Assembly: GCA_026210745.1 (NCBI GenBank)
Contig: CP110633.1
Location: 24,291-88,290 of the forward strand
Source: Exobasidium rhododendri
Taxonomy: Eukaryota > Basidiomycota > Exobasidiomycetes > Exobasidiales > Exobasidiaceae
Reading direction: 5' to 3'
DNA length: 64,000 nucleotides
In this document: in pieces, positions 47,982 to 59,309 of the stretch
How the letters are laid out: every line of letters starts with the position of its first letter
Position numbering within the stretch: the first letter of the stretch is position 1
The notes under the pieces: generated by a model
Database searches by the model: none
Told to the model about the DNA's origin: nothing
The model's input: only the letters and a program-made list of their open reading frames with translations
Program-made: the position numbers and the translations under genes

Positions 47982-48818
47982 TTAAGAACCCCACCAATAA
48001 ACAGAGATGAACAGGAATAGCCAAACAACATCTACGAAATGCCAATACAGAATAGAGGCTTCAAATCCTAGATGATGATGATCTGTAAGATGATAACTGA
48101 TTATTCGGAATAGCGCTACAGCAATGAATGCTGTACCGATAATAACGTGAATTCCGTGGAAACCTGTAGCGAAGAAAAAAGTTGAACCATATACTCCATC
48201 AGCAATACTAAATGGTGCAGTGTAATATTCAATACCTTGGCATGCTGTGAATAGCAGGGCAAATAGCACTGTTAGAATTGTACCAAGGATTGCTCCTCGA
48301 CGATTTCCTTGAATTAGAGAGTGGTGAGCATAAGTAACAGTTGCCCCAGATGATAGAAGCAGGATAGTATTAAGTAGAGGTAGTTCAAAAGGATTAATAG
48401 TTGCAATACCCATAGGTGGCCATTGTGCCCCTAGTTCTACAGCAGGTGACAGGCTAGAATGGAAAAAACTCCAGAAAACAGACACAAAAAAGAATACTTC
48501 ACTTAGGATAAACAGACCTACTCCTATTGTAATACCCCGTTGTACTGCAAATGTATGATCTCCTAGAAATGTACCTTCTGTAACAACATCTCGAAACCAA
48601 AGAGTTATAGAAGCAACTGTAGTAATAAATCCAATAGCCACTAGAATGATACCTGAGCCTCCAAGAGGATTAGCATAACCATTAAAATACATAACAGTTC
48701 CTGATGTTAGAATAAATAGTGTGAATGATGTTAGAAGAGGCCACGGACTAGGTGTTACTAGATGGAATGGTTGTGCTTGAAATTGAGTCCGTGATAGATT
48801 TGTAATTTGTGTGTTCAT
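47982..48818 (-). CDS. cox3: cytochrome c oxidase subunit 3
   Basis: 278 residues, seven membrane helices, intronless. Starts MNTQITNLSRTQFQAQPFHLV. Conserved: PSPWPLLTSF, SEVFFFVSVFWSFFHSSLSP, GFHGIHVIIGTAF, and the end YWHFVDVVWLFLFISVYWWGS. Structural subunit of complex IV. All Trp codons are TGG, and leucines at the start are CTN. Confidence 0.97.
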   Translation of the reverse strand: MNTQITNLSRTQFQAQPFHLVTPSPWPLLTSFTLFILTSGTVMYFNGYANPLGGSGIILVAIGFITTVASITLWFRDVVTEGTFLGDHTFAVQRGITIGVGLFILSEVFFFVSVFWSFFHSSLSPAVELGAQWPPMGIATINPFELPLLNTILLLSSGATVTYAHHSLIQGNRRGAILGTILTVLFALLFTACQGIEYYTAPFSIADGVYGSTFFFATGFHGIHVIIGTAFIAVALFRIISYHLTDHHHLGFEASILYWHFVDVVWLFLFISVYWWGS

Positions 48819-49311
48819 TAAAAAACAGCTTAGTTATAAATTTCTACTTGTTATACTTTTAATTAAAATATAACATAGCAAAGATGATCAAACACAGTCT
48901 AATTTTGTATACTATGTAACTAGCCACAGCGTTTAACGCTTTGTTTTCTGACAAAACTATTATTATTTACAGTAAATAAGATATAATCATCATTTATAAC
49001 ATGATAAATTCGTTTTGTCTAGAAAATATGAATTAATCTCACACTAGTAAAAAAGGCAGTAATACTAATTAAAAAGTATACTATATATAACAAGTTAACT
49101 AACTAAACTTTTTAATTATATACTAACTATACCATTCAATACTCATTTATCATTCCAGCATTATATGAGGTATGTATGTTAGAGGGTACTGTAGGTTTTG
49201 TAATATATAAGAATAATAGGTATGTAGTAATTGTATTATACTCTTATAATATGGTAAATTATAATTATAAAAACAAAGGGTTTTTTATAATTATAAATAA
49301 TATGTTTTCAT
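48819..49311. other. gene-free spacer
   Basis: AT-rich. A hairpin AATTATAAAAA...TTTTTTATAATT lies just before trnS. Confidence 0.6.
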
Positions 49312-49396
49312 GGACATGTGGCTGAGTGGTTGAAAGTTCCTGGCTTGAAACTAGGCGTCTCTTTGGAGACCATGGGTTCGAATCCCATCTTGTCCG
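49312..49396 (+). tRNA. trnS(uga): tRNA-Ser(UGA)
   Basis: Acceptor GGACATG/CTTGTCC, anticodon stem CCTGG/CTAGG with loop CTTGAAA (UGA), long variable arm GTCTCTTTGGAGAC, T arm ATGGGTTCGAATCCCAT. Reads UCN. A degenerate copy of its 3' end is at about 51388-51431. Confidence 0.93.
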
Positions 49397-49405
49397 TATT
49401 ATTCT

Positions 49406-50532
49406 TTAGTAAAAGGGAGTAAATTGTGTAAATAGCCATCCTTTAAACACTTTGTTCTTGATTATCATTTTTCTAAGAGTAGAAACTCCTACAGATCGAT
49501 CAACATGAGTAGAAGTAAATTTAGCGGCATTATTGTAAGAAGAAAAAAAGTATTGCTTATTATTATCGAAGGTATCTGTAACGGTTATTGGTTTTCCAGG
49601 GAGAAAACTACCATTAGGATTGACTTGTCGAGCTTTGTTAAACAGTAGTAGTAGTTGTTTATCATTGACTAGATTTTCCTTTGAAAAAGTATTGAATAGA
49701 AGAGGTTCTTCACGACTAATAAGAAATTTGTTATACAGTAGAGATGCACTACTAGTAGAATACCGTGTTAGTGTAGCAGGGCTAACTCCTGTCACCTGAC
49801 TAAGAATATTTCGAGACTTAGCTACATAAATAAGTACTCCTTCCATATATACATACAGCATAATATTTATTCTATTTCGTAGAGCCTCACGTTGTTTTAC
49901 CGTCACTACAGGAGGAATATTTCATACTCCTCCTGCGATTTTTACCATGTTAAGAGAAGGATTACATAGAATAATGTAGTATTGTTCAAGGATGACAACT
50001 AGTCGTTTAATATCATTAATTGCGCCAATAGAAGGAATAATGAAGATAGAAAGACTAAATTTATCAATACCATGTTGAAGGATATTTTTATTGACTAGTC
50101 GGTTTGAATGAGCTGTATTTTGAAAGTATCTCCGCACTCGAGAAGCTAGATCAACAGAGCTTCCAACATATTGTTCTTTGGTGATGAGATTGGTCCAAAT
50201 GTAAATACCAGCTCGTTTAGGTTTACTTGTATAACCAATCACCTCCGCTAGTTTGAGATAGTTTAGAACACCGGCGAAAAAAGACTTTCCATTTTCAGAC
50301 TTACAGATGAGATCTTTAGAAGATTGTTTAGTTCTTCTTGTATAATTGGTTGATTTTTAATTATACTATTACTAGCCAGTAGATTGTTGAGCATTAGTGC
50401 CCCAATCTCTGATGTGTTATTGATATAAAACAGTGCAAGTTCATGTACATTTGTTTTTTTAGAAATAGTAGTTTGTGTACTATATTTTTTAGATACAGAA
50501 TTTTTACTAGTTGACTTTTGGAAAATAATCAT
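49406..50532 (-). CDS. free-standing GIY-YIG endonuclease ORF, probable frameshift
   Basis: The N-terminal frame 50532-50263 and the nuclease frame (from about 50280) differ by one base at an A6/T6 run (50277-50282). Nuclease module: AGIYIWTNLITKEQYVGSS, RVRRYFQ, ILEQYYIILCNPSLN. TGA-Trp at 49922-49924. The C-terminal NUMOD1-like part (SQVTGVSPATLTRYS) ends at 49406, nine bases from trnS(uga) on the other strand. About 375 residues if joined. Resembles the ORF at 44018-45163. Confidence 0.78.
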
Positions 50533-50593
50533 TAAATAATAACTTAACTCAATATGAAATATACTGATAACCTAACATTGCTATAAGTAAGAA

Positions 50594-50640
50594 TGTTATG
50601 CGTTTAGCATGAATAGAGGTTTATGTAATACATAAAGAAA
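50594..50640. promoter_or_regulatory. second copy of the nad6/rnl leader block
   Basis: GTTATGCGTTTAGCAT.AAT, then AGGTTT.TGTAATACATAAAG. Lies about 60 bases upstream of the GIY-YIG ORF start, on the far side of that ORF from trnS. Confidence 0.4.
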
Positions 50641-51624
50641 CAATAATTTATACTTTAAAGTAAATTATTACCCTTCTATATTATTACTATTGAAAATTAT
50701 ACCTTGTCAAAAGGTGATATTGTCTTTTTCAAGATCTACCTTATACTAAGATCACCATGTTCAACAACAAGTATACTATAGAAGATAGTATTTCTACTAG
50801 TAAATACACTAACCTCACTATAACTTGATTTTAGTTAATAGGCTTCGTTTATACCAAATATTTATTAATTCTTTAACAATATATGGTAAAATATGGGTAT
50901 TTGTTATCCTCATTATAATACATAATAGTGCGGTTATATTGCAAAGTTATTGTATTGAATCTCCCCATGTCCGAACCACTGTGGCAGGAGGACCGGTTCG
51001 GGCCGTTATCTTTTATTGAAAATAGATTAGTGCTAACAAAAACGTATCATACTTTTTACTGAAAAATTATTTATTGTAAGGATATAATAAATAATTACAT
51101 TTTTCAAGGGAGAGCCCTAACAAAGAAGAGTACTCATGAGAATAATCCTATTGTTCACCTAAATAAATAGCATTATTGGCTAATGAAAAGGAGAGAATTT
51201 ACTCCATAATTCAACCTTTGTATACCATGAAAACATATTCATTTATTCTTACTGTAGTGCATAAGGTTGTATATTTCGAATAAGTTGCTGTAATTTTGAC
51301 AGCACTAAGTATATAAAAAACCGATATTTTTTGAAACAAAAGACAAAAACGATAATTGTTACTTATTTGGTGTTTTTTTTATATAATATTTGAACCCCAT
51401 CTTATCCGTATTTATTGTATTTTTAGTAAATGGCTCATTTATTGGTTTAGGGCCTTTAATCAATAGAACAAAGACTATTTCTGTCTAGTGGAAATACGTA
51501 ACACAAATTTGAAAATAATACAAACAACCCATCTCTTCCGTTTTTTACCTTATCTATTGTTATTTTTTTTAGGAACTAATTAATTTATTCCTAGTAAAGT
51601 TAACTCTTTATTGTTGTCCTAAAT
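50641..51624. other. spacer with GC hairpin and trnS 3'-end fragment
   Basis: Hairpin arms CCGAACC and GGTTCGG at 50971-51001. At 51388-51431 a degraded copy of the trnS(uga) 3' end plus flank (TTTGAACCCCATCTTATCCG). No credible ORF; the one at 50825-51019 uses TTA. Confidence 0.6.
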
Positions 51625-51707
51625 TTGCAAATTTCAGATTCGAACTGAATGCGGCCGTAGCCAATGCTTTTACAGAGCACCTCCTAAACCTTTTTGGAAT
51701 ATCTGCA
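51625..51707 (-). tRNA. trnY(gua): tRNA-Tyr(GUA)
   Basis: Acceptor TGCAGAT/ATTTGCA, anticodon stem GTGCT/AGCAT with loop CTGTAAA (GUA), long variable arm TGGCTACGGCCGCA (class II, as in bacteria and organelles), T arm TTCAGTTCGAATCTGAA. Confidence 0.9.
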
Positions 51708-52179
51708 TTTGAATGGTGTACTAACAATATATCTAACTTATATTAACATTACTTGCCGATCCTATTCTATAGCAATAGTCTTTATACTTTTGACAATGTA
51801 ATAAAGAGAAGGTAGCCATAAATTAACTAAACTTTTTATGTTTACAAGAGGAAGGATACGTAGACTTTTTTATTATAGTTAAAAAGTAGTCTTTTTTTAT
51901 TTGTTTTGCTATAGTGTAATTTTCTTGTAATTAAATTATATCTACAAAGGGGTTAAACTTTTACCATATTATTAACACTAAAAGCTGTTAATAATAGTAA
52001 GTCAACCCGTGAATTATTGTAATGTAGGAGAAAATTCTGGGGGTAAGATTTATCACAAGGTCAATGAATTATTTCTAAATTTTTTTGTGCTTTTCCATAG
52101 TTGCACACTTTCTTTTGTTAAAAAACATTTATCTACCTCCATCTATATAAAAGCGGAATACGATATACTTTTCATATAA
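51708..52179. other. gene-free spacer between trnY and trnF
   Basis: AT-rich. Nothing recognised. Confidence 0.6.
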
Positions 52180-52251
52180 TGCCCCAAAATGGAATCGAAC
52201 CAATTACCCAGAAGCTTCAATTCTGTGCTTTACCATTTAAGCTATCGGGGC
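52180..52251 (-). tRNA. trnF(gaa): tRNA-Phe(GAA)
   Basis: Acceptor GCCCCGA/TTGGGGC, anticodon stem CAGAA/TTCTG with loop TTGAAGC (GAA), T arm with TTCGATT. Confidence 0.92.
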
Positions 52252-52523
52252 TCTATTATTAAATAGAAGTATGTATAAGTTTTATACCATGTCACTTGAA
52301 GGACTGAGTGCTGTCAAAGAAAAAACATATTACATCTAGAGAAAAATAAAATTCAGGATATAAAACAAACGTTATAACTGATTATTTTACAGAAGACAAC
52401 ATTACAAAAAAAGGCTAGGAATATATAGAAGTATTTTATAGTACTTTTACTTTTAACTCCCGTAAATATATTTGTTGTAATAGTGTATTGCTATTGTTAC
52501 ACAGAGTTCCCCTGTTGAAATGT

Positions 52524-52598
52524 TGGAGATAGCAGGATTTGAACCTGCACCAAGCCTCTATGCAAAAGAGGTATACTTGCCAATTATACTATATCCCC
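52524..52598 (-). tRNA. trnA(ugc): tRNA-Ala(UGC)
   Basis: Acceptor GGGGATA/TATCTCC, anticodon stem CCTCT/AGAGG with loop TTTGCAT (UGC), T arm GCAGGTTCAAATCCTGC. Confidence 0.93.
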
Positions 52599-53140
52599 TT
52601 AATTACTAATTTTTATTAATTAACCAACCCTGAAATACAACATATCTGTTTTTTTTCGCTTCTATAAAAAAGCGAAAAATTATTATATTATTACATTTCA
52701 CCGTTAATAATAACTAACAAGAATTATGACGACAATAGATTTTATACTCTTATAAATGTCTAACTATTTTTAAATATAATATTCGGCGTCAAATATATTA
52801 TTAAATTATAACTAATTAGTTATAATTTAATAGTTAGTTATGACATTAGCTCCACGACTTCTGTTTTGCAAACCCGTACCATTTATATTATGTGGACACC
52901 AGTCATTCTTATTGATTATTTTCAGTTTGCTAAGCCTAGTTTTTTTTAGGTAAAAGGTTCAGTAATAGTGCAGGAATTTTTTTTCTCTCCCCTTAGCCTG
53001 AAAAAAAATAGTAAACTATTATAGTTTATAGTAAATGATTATTTTCTCTTGTAAATTACTAGTACTGCCAAAAATATATTTTTTACTATGACTATTTTTA
53101 TTCTTATTACATTTTTAAGGTTCTATTACGTTCTATTTAA
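52599..53140. repeat. spacer with a 34-base perfect palindrome
   Basis: 52799-52832 is a perfect inverted repeat centred on CTAATTAG (half TATTAAATTATAACTAA less edge bases). No gene. It lies between trnA and the nad1 3' end. Confidence 0.75.
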
Positions 53141-54139
53141 TTAAAAGGGGGTAGTTGGCAGAATATCAAAAGCCACAAGTAGACTTGGGATGAGAATAAG
53201 TATTGCAATAGCAATAGGTAGCATACCTGTCCAACAAAAAATCATTAGTTGATCAAACCGAACTCTAGGTAGAGTAGCTCGAATCCATACAAAAACAAAC
53301 ATAAATAGCACAGCTTTGAGTCCAAGTACGATGCTTTGTAGGTTAAGAGCACTATTATTAGTGATAATTTCAGGTACATTATAACCTCCTAGAAATAGGA
53401 TAGCAGTAAATGTAGACATTAGTACAATACTACCATATTCTGCTAGAAAGAAAAATACGAAGATTATACCAGAATGTTCTGTTATAAAACCAGCCACTAG
53501 TTCTGATTCTCCTTCACTAAGATCAAATGGTGTACGGTTTGTTTCTGCAAGAGCAGAAATAAAGAAAAGAATAAAGATAGGTAGTAGTGGCAGAATGTAC
53601 CAAACACTTTGTTGTGCTTCAATAATTTTGGTAATATTAAATGTACCACATAGTAGAATGACACTTAGTACTGCTGCACTATAAATTAGCTCATAACTAA
53701 TCATTTGTGCTGTAGATCGTAGTGCCCCAAGGAAAGCAAATTTGGAATTGGCTGACCATCCTGCAAAAAGGATTCCGTAAACACCAATGGAAGAAAGAGC
53801 AAGTGAATAAAGAATACCTAGTGAAAAATCAGACAGTGCTAGCCCTGGTCCAAATGGGATAACACCCCAACCTAGCAGACTAAAAATAAGAGTAACCATC
53901 GGAGCTAGAAAAAATAGGCTTTTTGTTGATTGAGATGGAATAATTTGTTCTTTTACTACTAGTTTAAGTGCATCTGCAAATGGTTGTAGTACTCCATAAT
54001 ATCCTACTACGTTTGGCCCAATTCGTCGTTGCATAGAAGCCATTACCTTTCGTTCAATAATTGTCATAAAAGCAACAGCTAGTAGGATAGGTACTAGTAC
54101 AATTAGAATTTCCAGTAGATTATATAGGATTGATAGCAT
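53141..54139 (-). CDS. nad1: NADH dehydrogenase subunit 1
   Basis: 332 residues, intronless. Quinone-site subunit of complex I. Starts MLSILYNLLEILIVLVP. Conserved: ERKVMASMQRRIGPN, GVYGILFAGWSANSKFAFLG, and ALAETNRTPFDLSEGESELV with the conserved Glu row. Ends PTTPF. Leucine CTN only in codons read. Upstream is a hairpin at 54195-54227. Confidence 0.97.
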   Translation of the reverse strand: MLSILYNLLEILIVLVPILLAVAFMTIIERKVMASMQRRIGPNVVGYYGVLQPFADALKLVVKEQIIPSQSTKSLFFLAPMVTLIFSLLGWGVIPFGPGLALSDFSLGILYSLALSSIGVYGILFAGWSANSKFAFLGALRSTAQMISYELIYSAAVLSVILLCGTFNITKIIEAQQSVWYILPLLPIFILFFISALAETNRTPFDLSEGESELVAGFITEHSGIIFVFFFLAEYGSIVLMSTFTAILFLGGYNVPEIITNNSALNLQSIVLGLKAVLFMFVFVWIRATLPRVRFDQLMIFCWTGMLPIAIAILILIPSLLVAFDILPTTPF

Positions 54140-55393
54140 AATAAATATAAAGTATCCTAGATATACTAGAATAATTAATGCCTACTCTGTTTTAATCCTC
54201 GACACGTATTAATACGTCACTGAGGATAACAGATGGGTGTAACAACATAATATTAGTGACTTTATGTTTATTTTTAGGAAACACGACAAGTTTATTGAAA
54301 TTTATCTAATTAGTCCCCTATAAATACTAAGCAATTAACTAAAAACTAGTATTATAAAACAGCATATGTTGTAATTACCACTACTAAATCGGTATAAGTT
54401 AAGAGTTTTTATTGATCAAGAGCTATTAAATGCATATCGTTTTTTATTTCACCTATAGTAAGAAAAATAAATTTCTACTAAATTAACCACTCTGGGACAT
54501 GTTTCTATCTTATTTTATTAACTTTACACTGAAATTTTAAGTAACTAGATCCACATGTTATTTTTACTAGTTCCATTTATTGTACTAATTTACGCTGTAT
54601 ATCTACAACAATTAAAATAATGGCCAGATGAAAGTACCTATGTCACAATATGTAACAGGACATTTAATTCAGACTTGACGAGAATGTTATTACAATAATA
54701 TCTCTTTTTTTAGAAGCTTGTGGTTGAATGACTAATTCAGTATATTTTGTGAAAAGTCCCTATTTTACTCCCTTACAATATTCATTAATAGTATTATCAA
54801 TAGTGGATAAAGGATATTTATTTTAATGATTGCTCTAGTATTATACACTTGTATCATATCATAACCTGTTATACCCAAATCTCAAAGTATAATACTTCAT
54901 TTCATAACATGAAAATTTAAAGTAGTAAATTAGAGATATAGCCAATATATTATTTACTACTTTTTTCACATAATTTTCAATTTATTTAAACATTCTCTAT
55001 TTTTTTTTCTATAGTATAACTAATATTGTACATAACACGAAAATAGTATGGCCATCGTGCCAGTATGTCTATTATCTTCTATATCACTGTGTATATTATT
55101 TTGATTTAGTATACAATATTTTTAGCTAGCAGAATTCAATTAAATAGAAAGAACTATATACTTTTTTTTTTAATCGTCGCTCGAGCTTATTATAACTAGA
55201 AAAAGTATTTTTTTTAGGATTTTTCATGTTATATCATTATATCCTTGCTCAACACATAGAAAATGTTTGGATTACTACGAATATAATCGTTTAGGATACT
55301 ATTACTAAAAGAAGAATTATAAAAATATAATAGTTCTAGTATTAATTAATAATAGGATCACAATACTCTACTCTATCCCAAATCAAGTGTTAT
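54140..55393. other. gene-free spacer between nad1 and cox2
   Basis: Palindrome ACGTATTAATACGT inside a larger stem ATCCTC...GAGGAT at 54195-54227. The rest is AT-rich with no supported gene. Confidence 0.6.
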
Positions 55394-57360
55394 TTAATCT
55401 TTGCAAATAAAAGGGGATATTGCGATTGAATCAATCCAAGCTAGGTATTTTTGAGGACTAACAGCTTCTACACAAATAGGCATAAATCCATGATATACTC
55501 CACAAATTTCAGAACATTGTCCATAAAATACACCTTCTCGTTCAATAAGTACTGATACTTGATTTAGACGCCCGGGAGTAGCATCAATTTTTAGTCCTAG
55601 GGAAGGTACTGCAAAATCATGAATAACATCTTGTCCTGTCACGATAAATCGAATATGAGTATCTACTGGTACTACTACACGGTTATCTACATCAAGTAGT
55701 CGTAGTTGACCATCTTCTAGATCTGTTTCAGGCACCATGTAAGAATCAAACTCAATAGATTCACCATCTTCGTTAATGAAATCACTATATTCATAAGACC
55801 AGTACCATTGATGTCCTACTGCTTTAATTGTCATAGATGGTGAAATCACTTCCTTTCTCTCTATCACAAAAATTTGCTGTAATGCGACACTCTCAAATTG
55901 TCGCAGTCAAATAGTTGTAAAGTAAAGAGCTTGGACTATATCATCATCTTTATTATGGTTCGTATAAAGATGTTTCACGTGTAGTCTCTGAGGAACCTAC
56001 TCTTGCAATGGTGTTGCAATTTGGTTACCTGCTGATTGTCCTTTGAAAAATTATGTAAAAAAAGAGTATTTTAATTTTTCCATAGTTATGATTTTTACTG
56101 TCATTTACTTTTATTACAGAAAACGAAGTATTATAATGGATGTACAATAGTAATCGTGACTATTTGTTATAAAATAGACAGTACATACTATGATGAGGAG
56201 TTTCCAGCATATAGTGAAATTATTCAATTAGACTTACATCTAAAGGGGACAAAGTTATTTATTAATGAATGTAAATAGAATAATAGCAGTTTATATAGTA
56301 TACTTTCATGGAAATGAGGTCTAACAAGTACATCAAAGGTATTCATTGATTTACTTTTAATATAAATTATCAGACCATCGCCATGTTTTTGTGCTGTACA
56401 TTGCAGATCATATTGATAATGTAGCATTGATACTAGTAGATATACTTCCTTATGAGTAAATCCTTCCGTATGGAGATAAAACCCTTTGCCGCGGGAGGCC
56501 TTACTACCATCATCCATAGCTCAATAAGCTAGTGCAATGCCATTAAGGTAGGGCAGAAGGTCATACGTAACTACCTTAGTCCACTTACCGTTTATATCCT
56601 TTTTGTAAAATAGATCAAATAGAACTAGTAGAAAAGAGTAACTTCGAGTGTGGACTTGACAATTGGTGGTGACTACACCATTACGGTAGGAAGTACTCGC
56701 TTTAGGAAATGTTGCACAATAGTTTTGAAGTCGTATAAACACATGCCATACATAGCTAAATCGTTTAAGAGTTTGTGAAAAGATAAAATAAGGAGTAACG
56801 GAAGTGCGTGATATGTTAAGACTACCATCGCCTAGAAGATGGCCTACTAGTTGAGATAGAATAGCACTACTACATGTTACAGAAGAAAGAATATATTTAG
56901 GTAGTCGTCTAATACCTAGTGTATTGCCTCCTTGTCCATATTTAACTAGTTCTTTGCTAGTAGCTGTTGTTACAACAAGTATACTTTTTATTATTGAAAC
57001 TGTATAATATTCTATATAATTCATAGGACTATCCATTAGATAAAGCAGTTTGAAGCTAGGAAAAGCAATTGCAATTAGTACAAAAGCAGGAGTAATAGTC
57101 CAAATAAGTTCAATTAGTGTACCATGATTGGCGTATTTATATACAATTTGTGATTTATTACTACTGAAGTTTACAATAGCAGACGATAGTACCCACATAA
57201 CTCCAAATAGAATAATAACTAGATAAAAAAAAATGGTATCATGTAGTTCTGTAATACCTTCATGTGTAGGTGAAGCTCCGTCTTGAAACCCTAGTTGCCA
57301 GGGTTCGGGAGCATCGTTATAAATAGGAGTAATAAAAGAAAATAGTAGATTTATCATACT
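55394..57360 (-). CDS. cox2: cytochrome c oxidase subunit 2 (2 exons)
   Basis: Carries the CuA center and docks cytochrome c. Exon 1 57360-57031 ([28 protein letters not shown] to LLYLMD), exon 2 55852-55394 ([24 protein letters not shown] to the stop). CuA ligands are visible: [14 protein letters not shown] and [16 protein letters not shown]. The frame is open further upstream to 57420, but those codons include TTA, so ATG 57360, matching the family start, is chosen. Confidence 0.96.
55853..57030 (-). mobile_element. group I intron in cox2 after LLYLMD
   Basis: The exon ends ATGGAT at 57031 and the next starts GAAGTG at 55852 after G. Core at about 55980-56040 (plus view TCTCTGAGGAACC, GGTTACCTGCTGATTG). 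Confidence 0.92.
56224..57030 (-). CDS. LAGLIDADG endonuclease in cox2 intron
   Basis: In frame with exon 1. Motifs: [15 protein letters not shown] near 56855-56815 and [12 protein letters not shown] near 56530-56495, the latter with TGA-Trp at 56521-56523. Ends at 56224. Confidence 0.9.
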
Positions 57361-57591
57361 AAGAAATAATTCCTGTTTTAATTTATCTCTATAACTCTCT
57401 CTGCAAAAATAGATATGCAAGATTACAGATAAGTTTTACATATATAAATTAAAAGGTAGGTTATAACCTTCTCTGTTTTAGGGTTTATTATGAATATAGA
57501 CGCTCAAGCAAGATAATATTATAGCAAGCTATATTTAATAAAAAACACTAGAAGGCAGCAAATGGTAATATCATTCAATAAGAATGATAAG

Positions 57592-57662
57592 TAAGGATTA
57601 GAGGAATCGAACCCCTATATTCGTCGTGTAAAGACGATGTTCTACCGTTTAACTAAATCCCT
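57592..57662 (-). tRNA. trnV(uac): tRNA-Val(UAC)
   Basis: Acceptor AGGGATT/AATCCTT, anticodon stem TCGTC/GACGA with loop TTTACAC (UAC), T arm AGGGGTTCGATTCCTCT. Confidence 0.92.
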
Positions 57663-58223
57663 TATTTATATTATCCTATATGTTATTAAAGTATTGTCAC
57701 TACTAGGGATTTCGTCACTATTTTTAATAGTGAGTTTTTACAAATAAATTATCATTTTAATTAGCTAGAGCATTATGCTTTTTTATTTATTTGTAATGGG
57801 TAATTTGTAAAATAGATGATAGTGTACGTTCTCACACACACTCATTTCACTACTATATAATGAAATTATCATCATATCTATTACCGGCTTTGCCCCTCAA
57901 TCATCTATTTGTTTTGGTGAGTTGAGAAGAAAAAAAAAATAATGCTAAAGTTAAATAGTAATTTATTGAAAAATAGTACAATGTTACTTTTACCATGAAT
58001 ATAAAAATAGTTACAGATAGCAGTATTATTGTGTTTTGTTAATTCAAACAATTATATAGTTAGGGATTAATTACGTTGCTTCGGCTATAATATAAAATGG
58101 TGGGACTTATTGCGTTTTTTCCACTAGATAACTACTTAAATTATGTTATAACATAATTTAAGTAGTACATCCTCATAATGCATGGAAAAGGGGGAATTTT
58201 TAAGAATAAAGTTAATGGCTGCA
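57663..58223. repeat. spacer with a 36-base perfect palindrome
   Basis: 58131-58166 is a perfect palindrome (half ACTACTTAAATTATGTTA) located 58 bases past the atp6 stop on the minus strand. Candidate 3' processing or recombination structure. No gene otherwise. Confidence 0.75.
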
Positions 58224-58988
58224 TTAATGTAGATCAATAGCATCTTTAAGATAAGATGCAGTAAGGATACAGAAAACATATGCTTGAATGAAAGAGACTG
58301 CAATTTCTAGTCCAATCAGTCCTACAAAAATTGCGAACGGTAGTAGAGTGATTACTGCAATAAGAATTCCAGAAGTGAACATAGGTGCAAGAAATCCTGA
58401 TAGAATTTTTAGTAGAGTATGCCCTGCGACCATATTGGCAAATAGTCGAACTCCAAGCGATACTGCTCGAGCTAGATAAGAAATAATTTCAATAGGCACT
58501 AGTAGTGGAATTAGGGCAGTAGGGGATCCTGTTGGTACAAAGAACGTAAAGAAATGTAGTTTGTGAAGTGATAGTCCTAGAATTGTAACCCCTAGAAAAA
58601 TCATTACACTTAGTCCTAGTGACACAATCATGGAAGTAGTTACTGTAAATCCGTATGGAACATTACCACTAAGATTAGCAAATAGAATAAAGAAAAATAG
58701 AGAATAAATAAAAGGAAGGTATACCTCATTAGCAGCCCCAATTTGTGATTTCACTAGACTGTGTACAGAAGCGAAACTACTTTCTAGAGAGATACTCCAT
58801 CGACTAGGAATAACACTTTTGTTATTACTTGCCACAAAATGAAAAGCTAGCGATAGATATACAGCAAAGATTGTGTATAGACCTAGATTAGTTAGAGAAA
58901 TATGAATGTATCCTAGTACAGGTAGTTGAAGACTAACTAGACTAGTTACTTCAAATTGTTCTAGAGGTGAGTGAAGTAGAAATGACAT
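58224..58988 (-). CDS. atp6: ATP synthase subunit 6 (a subunit)
   Basis: 254 residues. Starts MSFLLHSPLEQFEVTSL. Conserved: PFIYSLFFFILFANLSGNVPY, SLGVRLFANMVAGHTLLKIL with the essential Arg, and LEIAVSFIQAYVFCILTASYL. Forms the proton channel against the atp9 ring. Lies 174 bases downstream of atp8 on the same strand. Confidence 0.97.
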   Translation of the reverse strand: MSFLLHSPLEQFEVTSLVSLQLPVLGYIHISLTNLGLYTIFAVYLSLAFHFVASNNKSVIPSRWSISLESSFASVHSLVKSQIGAANEVYLPFIYSLFFFILFANLSGNVPYGFTVTTSMIVSLGLSVMIFLGVTILGLSLHKLHFFTFFVPTGSPTALIPLLVPIEIISYLARAVSLGVRLFANMVAGHTLLKILSGFLAPMFTSGILIAVITLLPFAIFVGLIGLEIAVSFIQAYVFCILTASYLKDAIDLH

Positions 58989-59162
58989 GTAAAAATAAAA
59001 AATCTCTATAGTTAAGAGATTATTATTGTAATTTTAACTATAATATGAAGATTGGCACTAATTGCGAAAAACGCAATGTAGTAAATGAATAACACTATTG
59101 CTAATCTAGCAATAGTGTCAGAAAAATTGTTTTAATGTATAAAATAATCTGGTTATATTAAT

Positions 59163-59309
59163 CTATAGTTTAGTGATATACATTCGTGTTACAAATAGTT
59201 CCGTAAATGCTGGTAGAATAAATCGACTCATTACGTACACTACAATAAATAGTCCTAGTAGCGCAAATGAAATTTGGTTTACGAAGTAAAATGGTAGCAG
59301 TTGTGGCAT
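59163..59309 (-). CDS. atp8: ATP synthase subunit 8
   Basis: 48 residues, too short for a typical ORF cutoff. Begins [19 protein letters not shown] and ends RMYITKL. The MPQL start, single membrane helix and basic C-terminus are the family hallmarks. The atp8-atp6 order is the usual fungal one. A 60-codon ORF overlapping it in another frame is a shadow. Confidence 0.95.
   Translation of the reverse strand: MPQLLPFYFVNQISFALLGLFIVVYVMSRFILPAFTELFVTRMYITKL

Noticed and set aside
50825-51019. 64-codon plus ORF
   Set aside because: Uses TTA near its start and spans a GC hairpin; no family.
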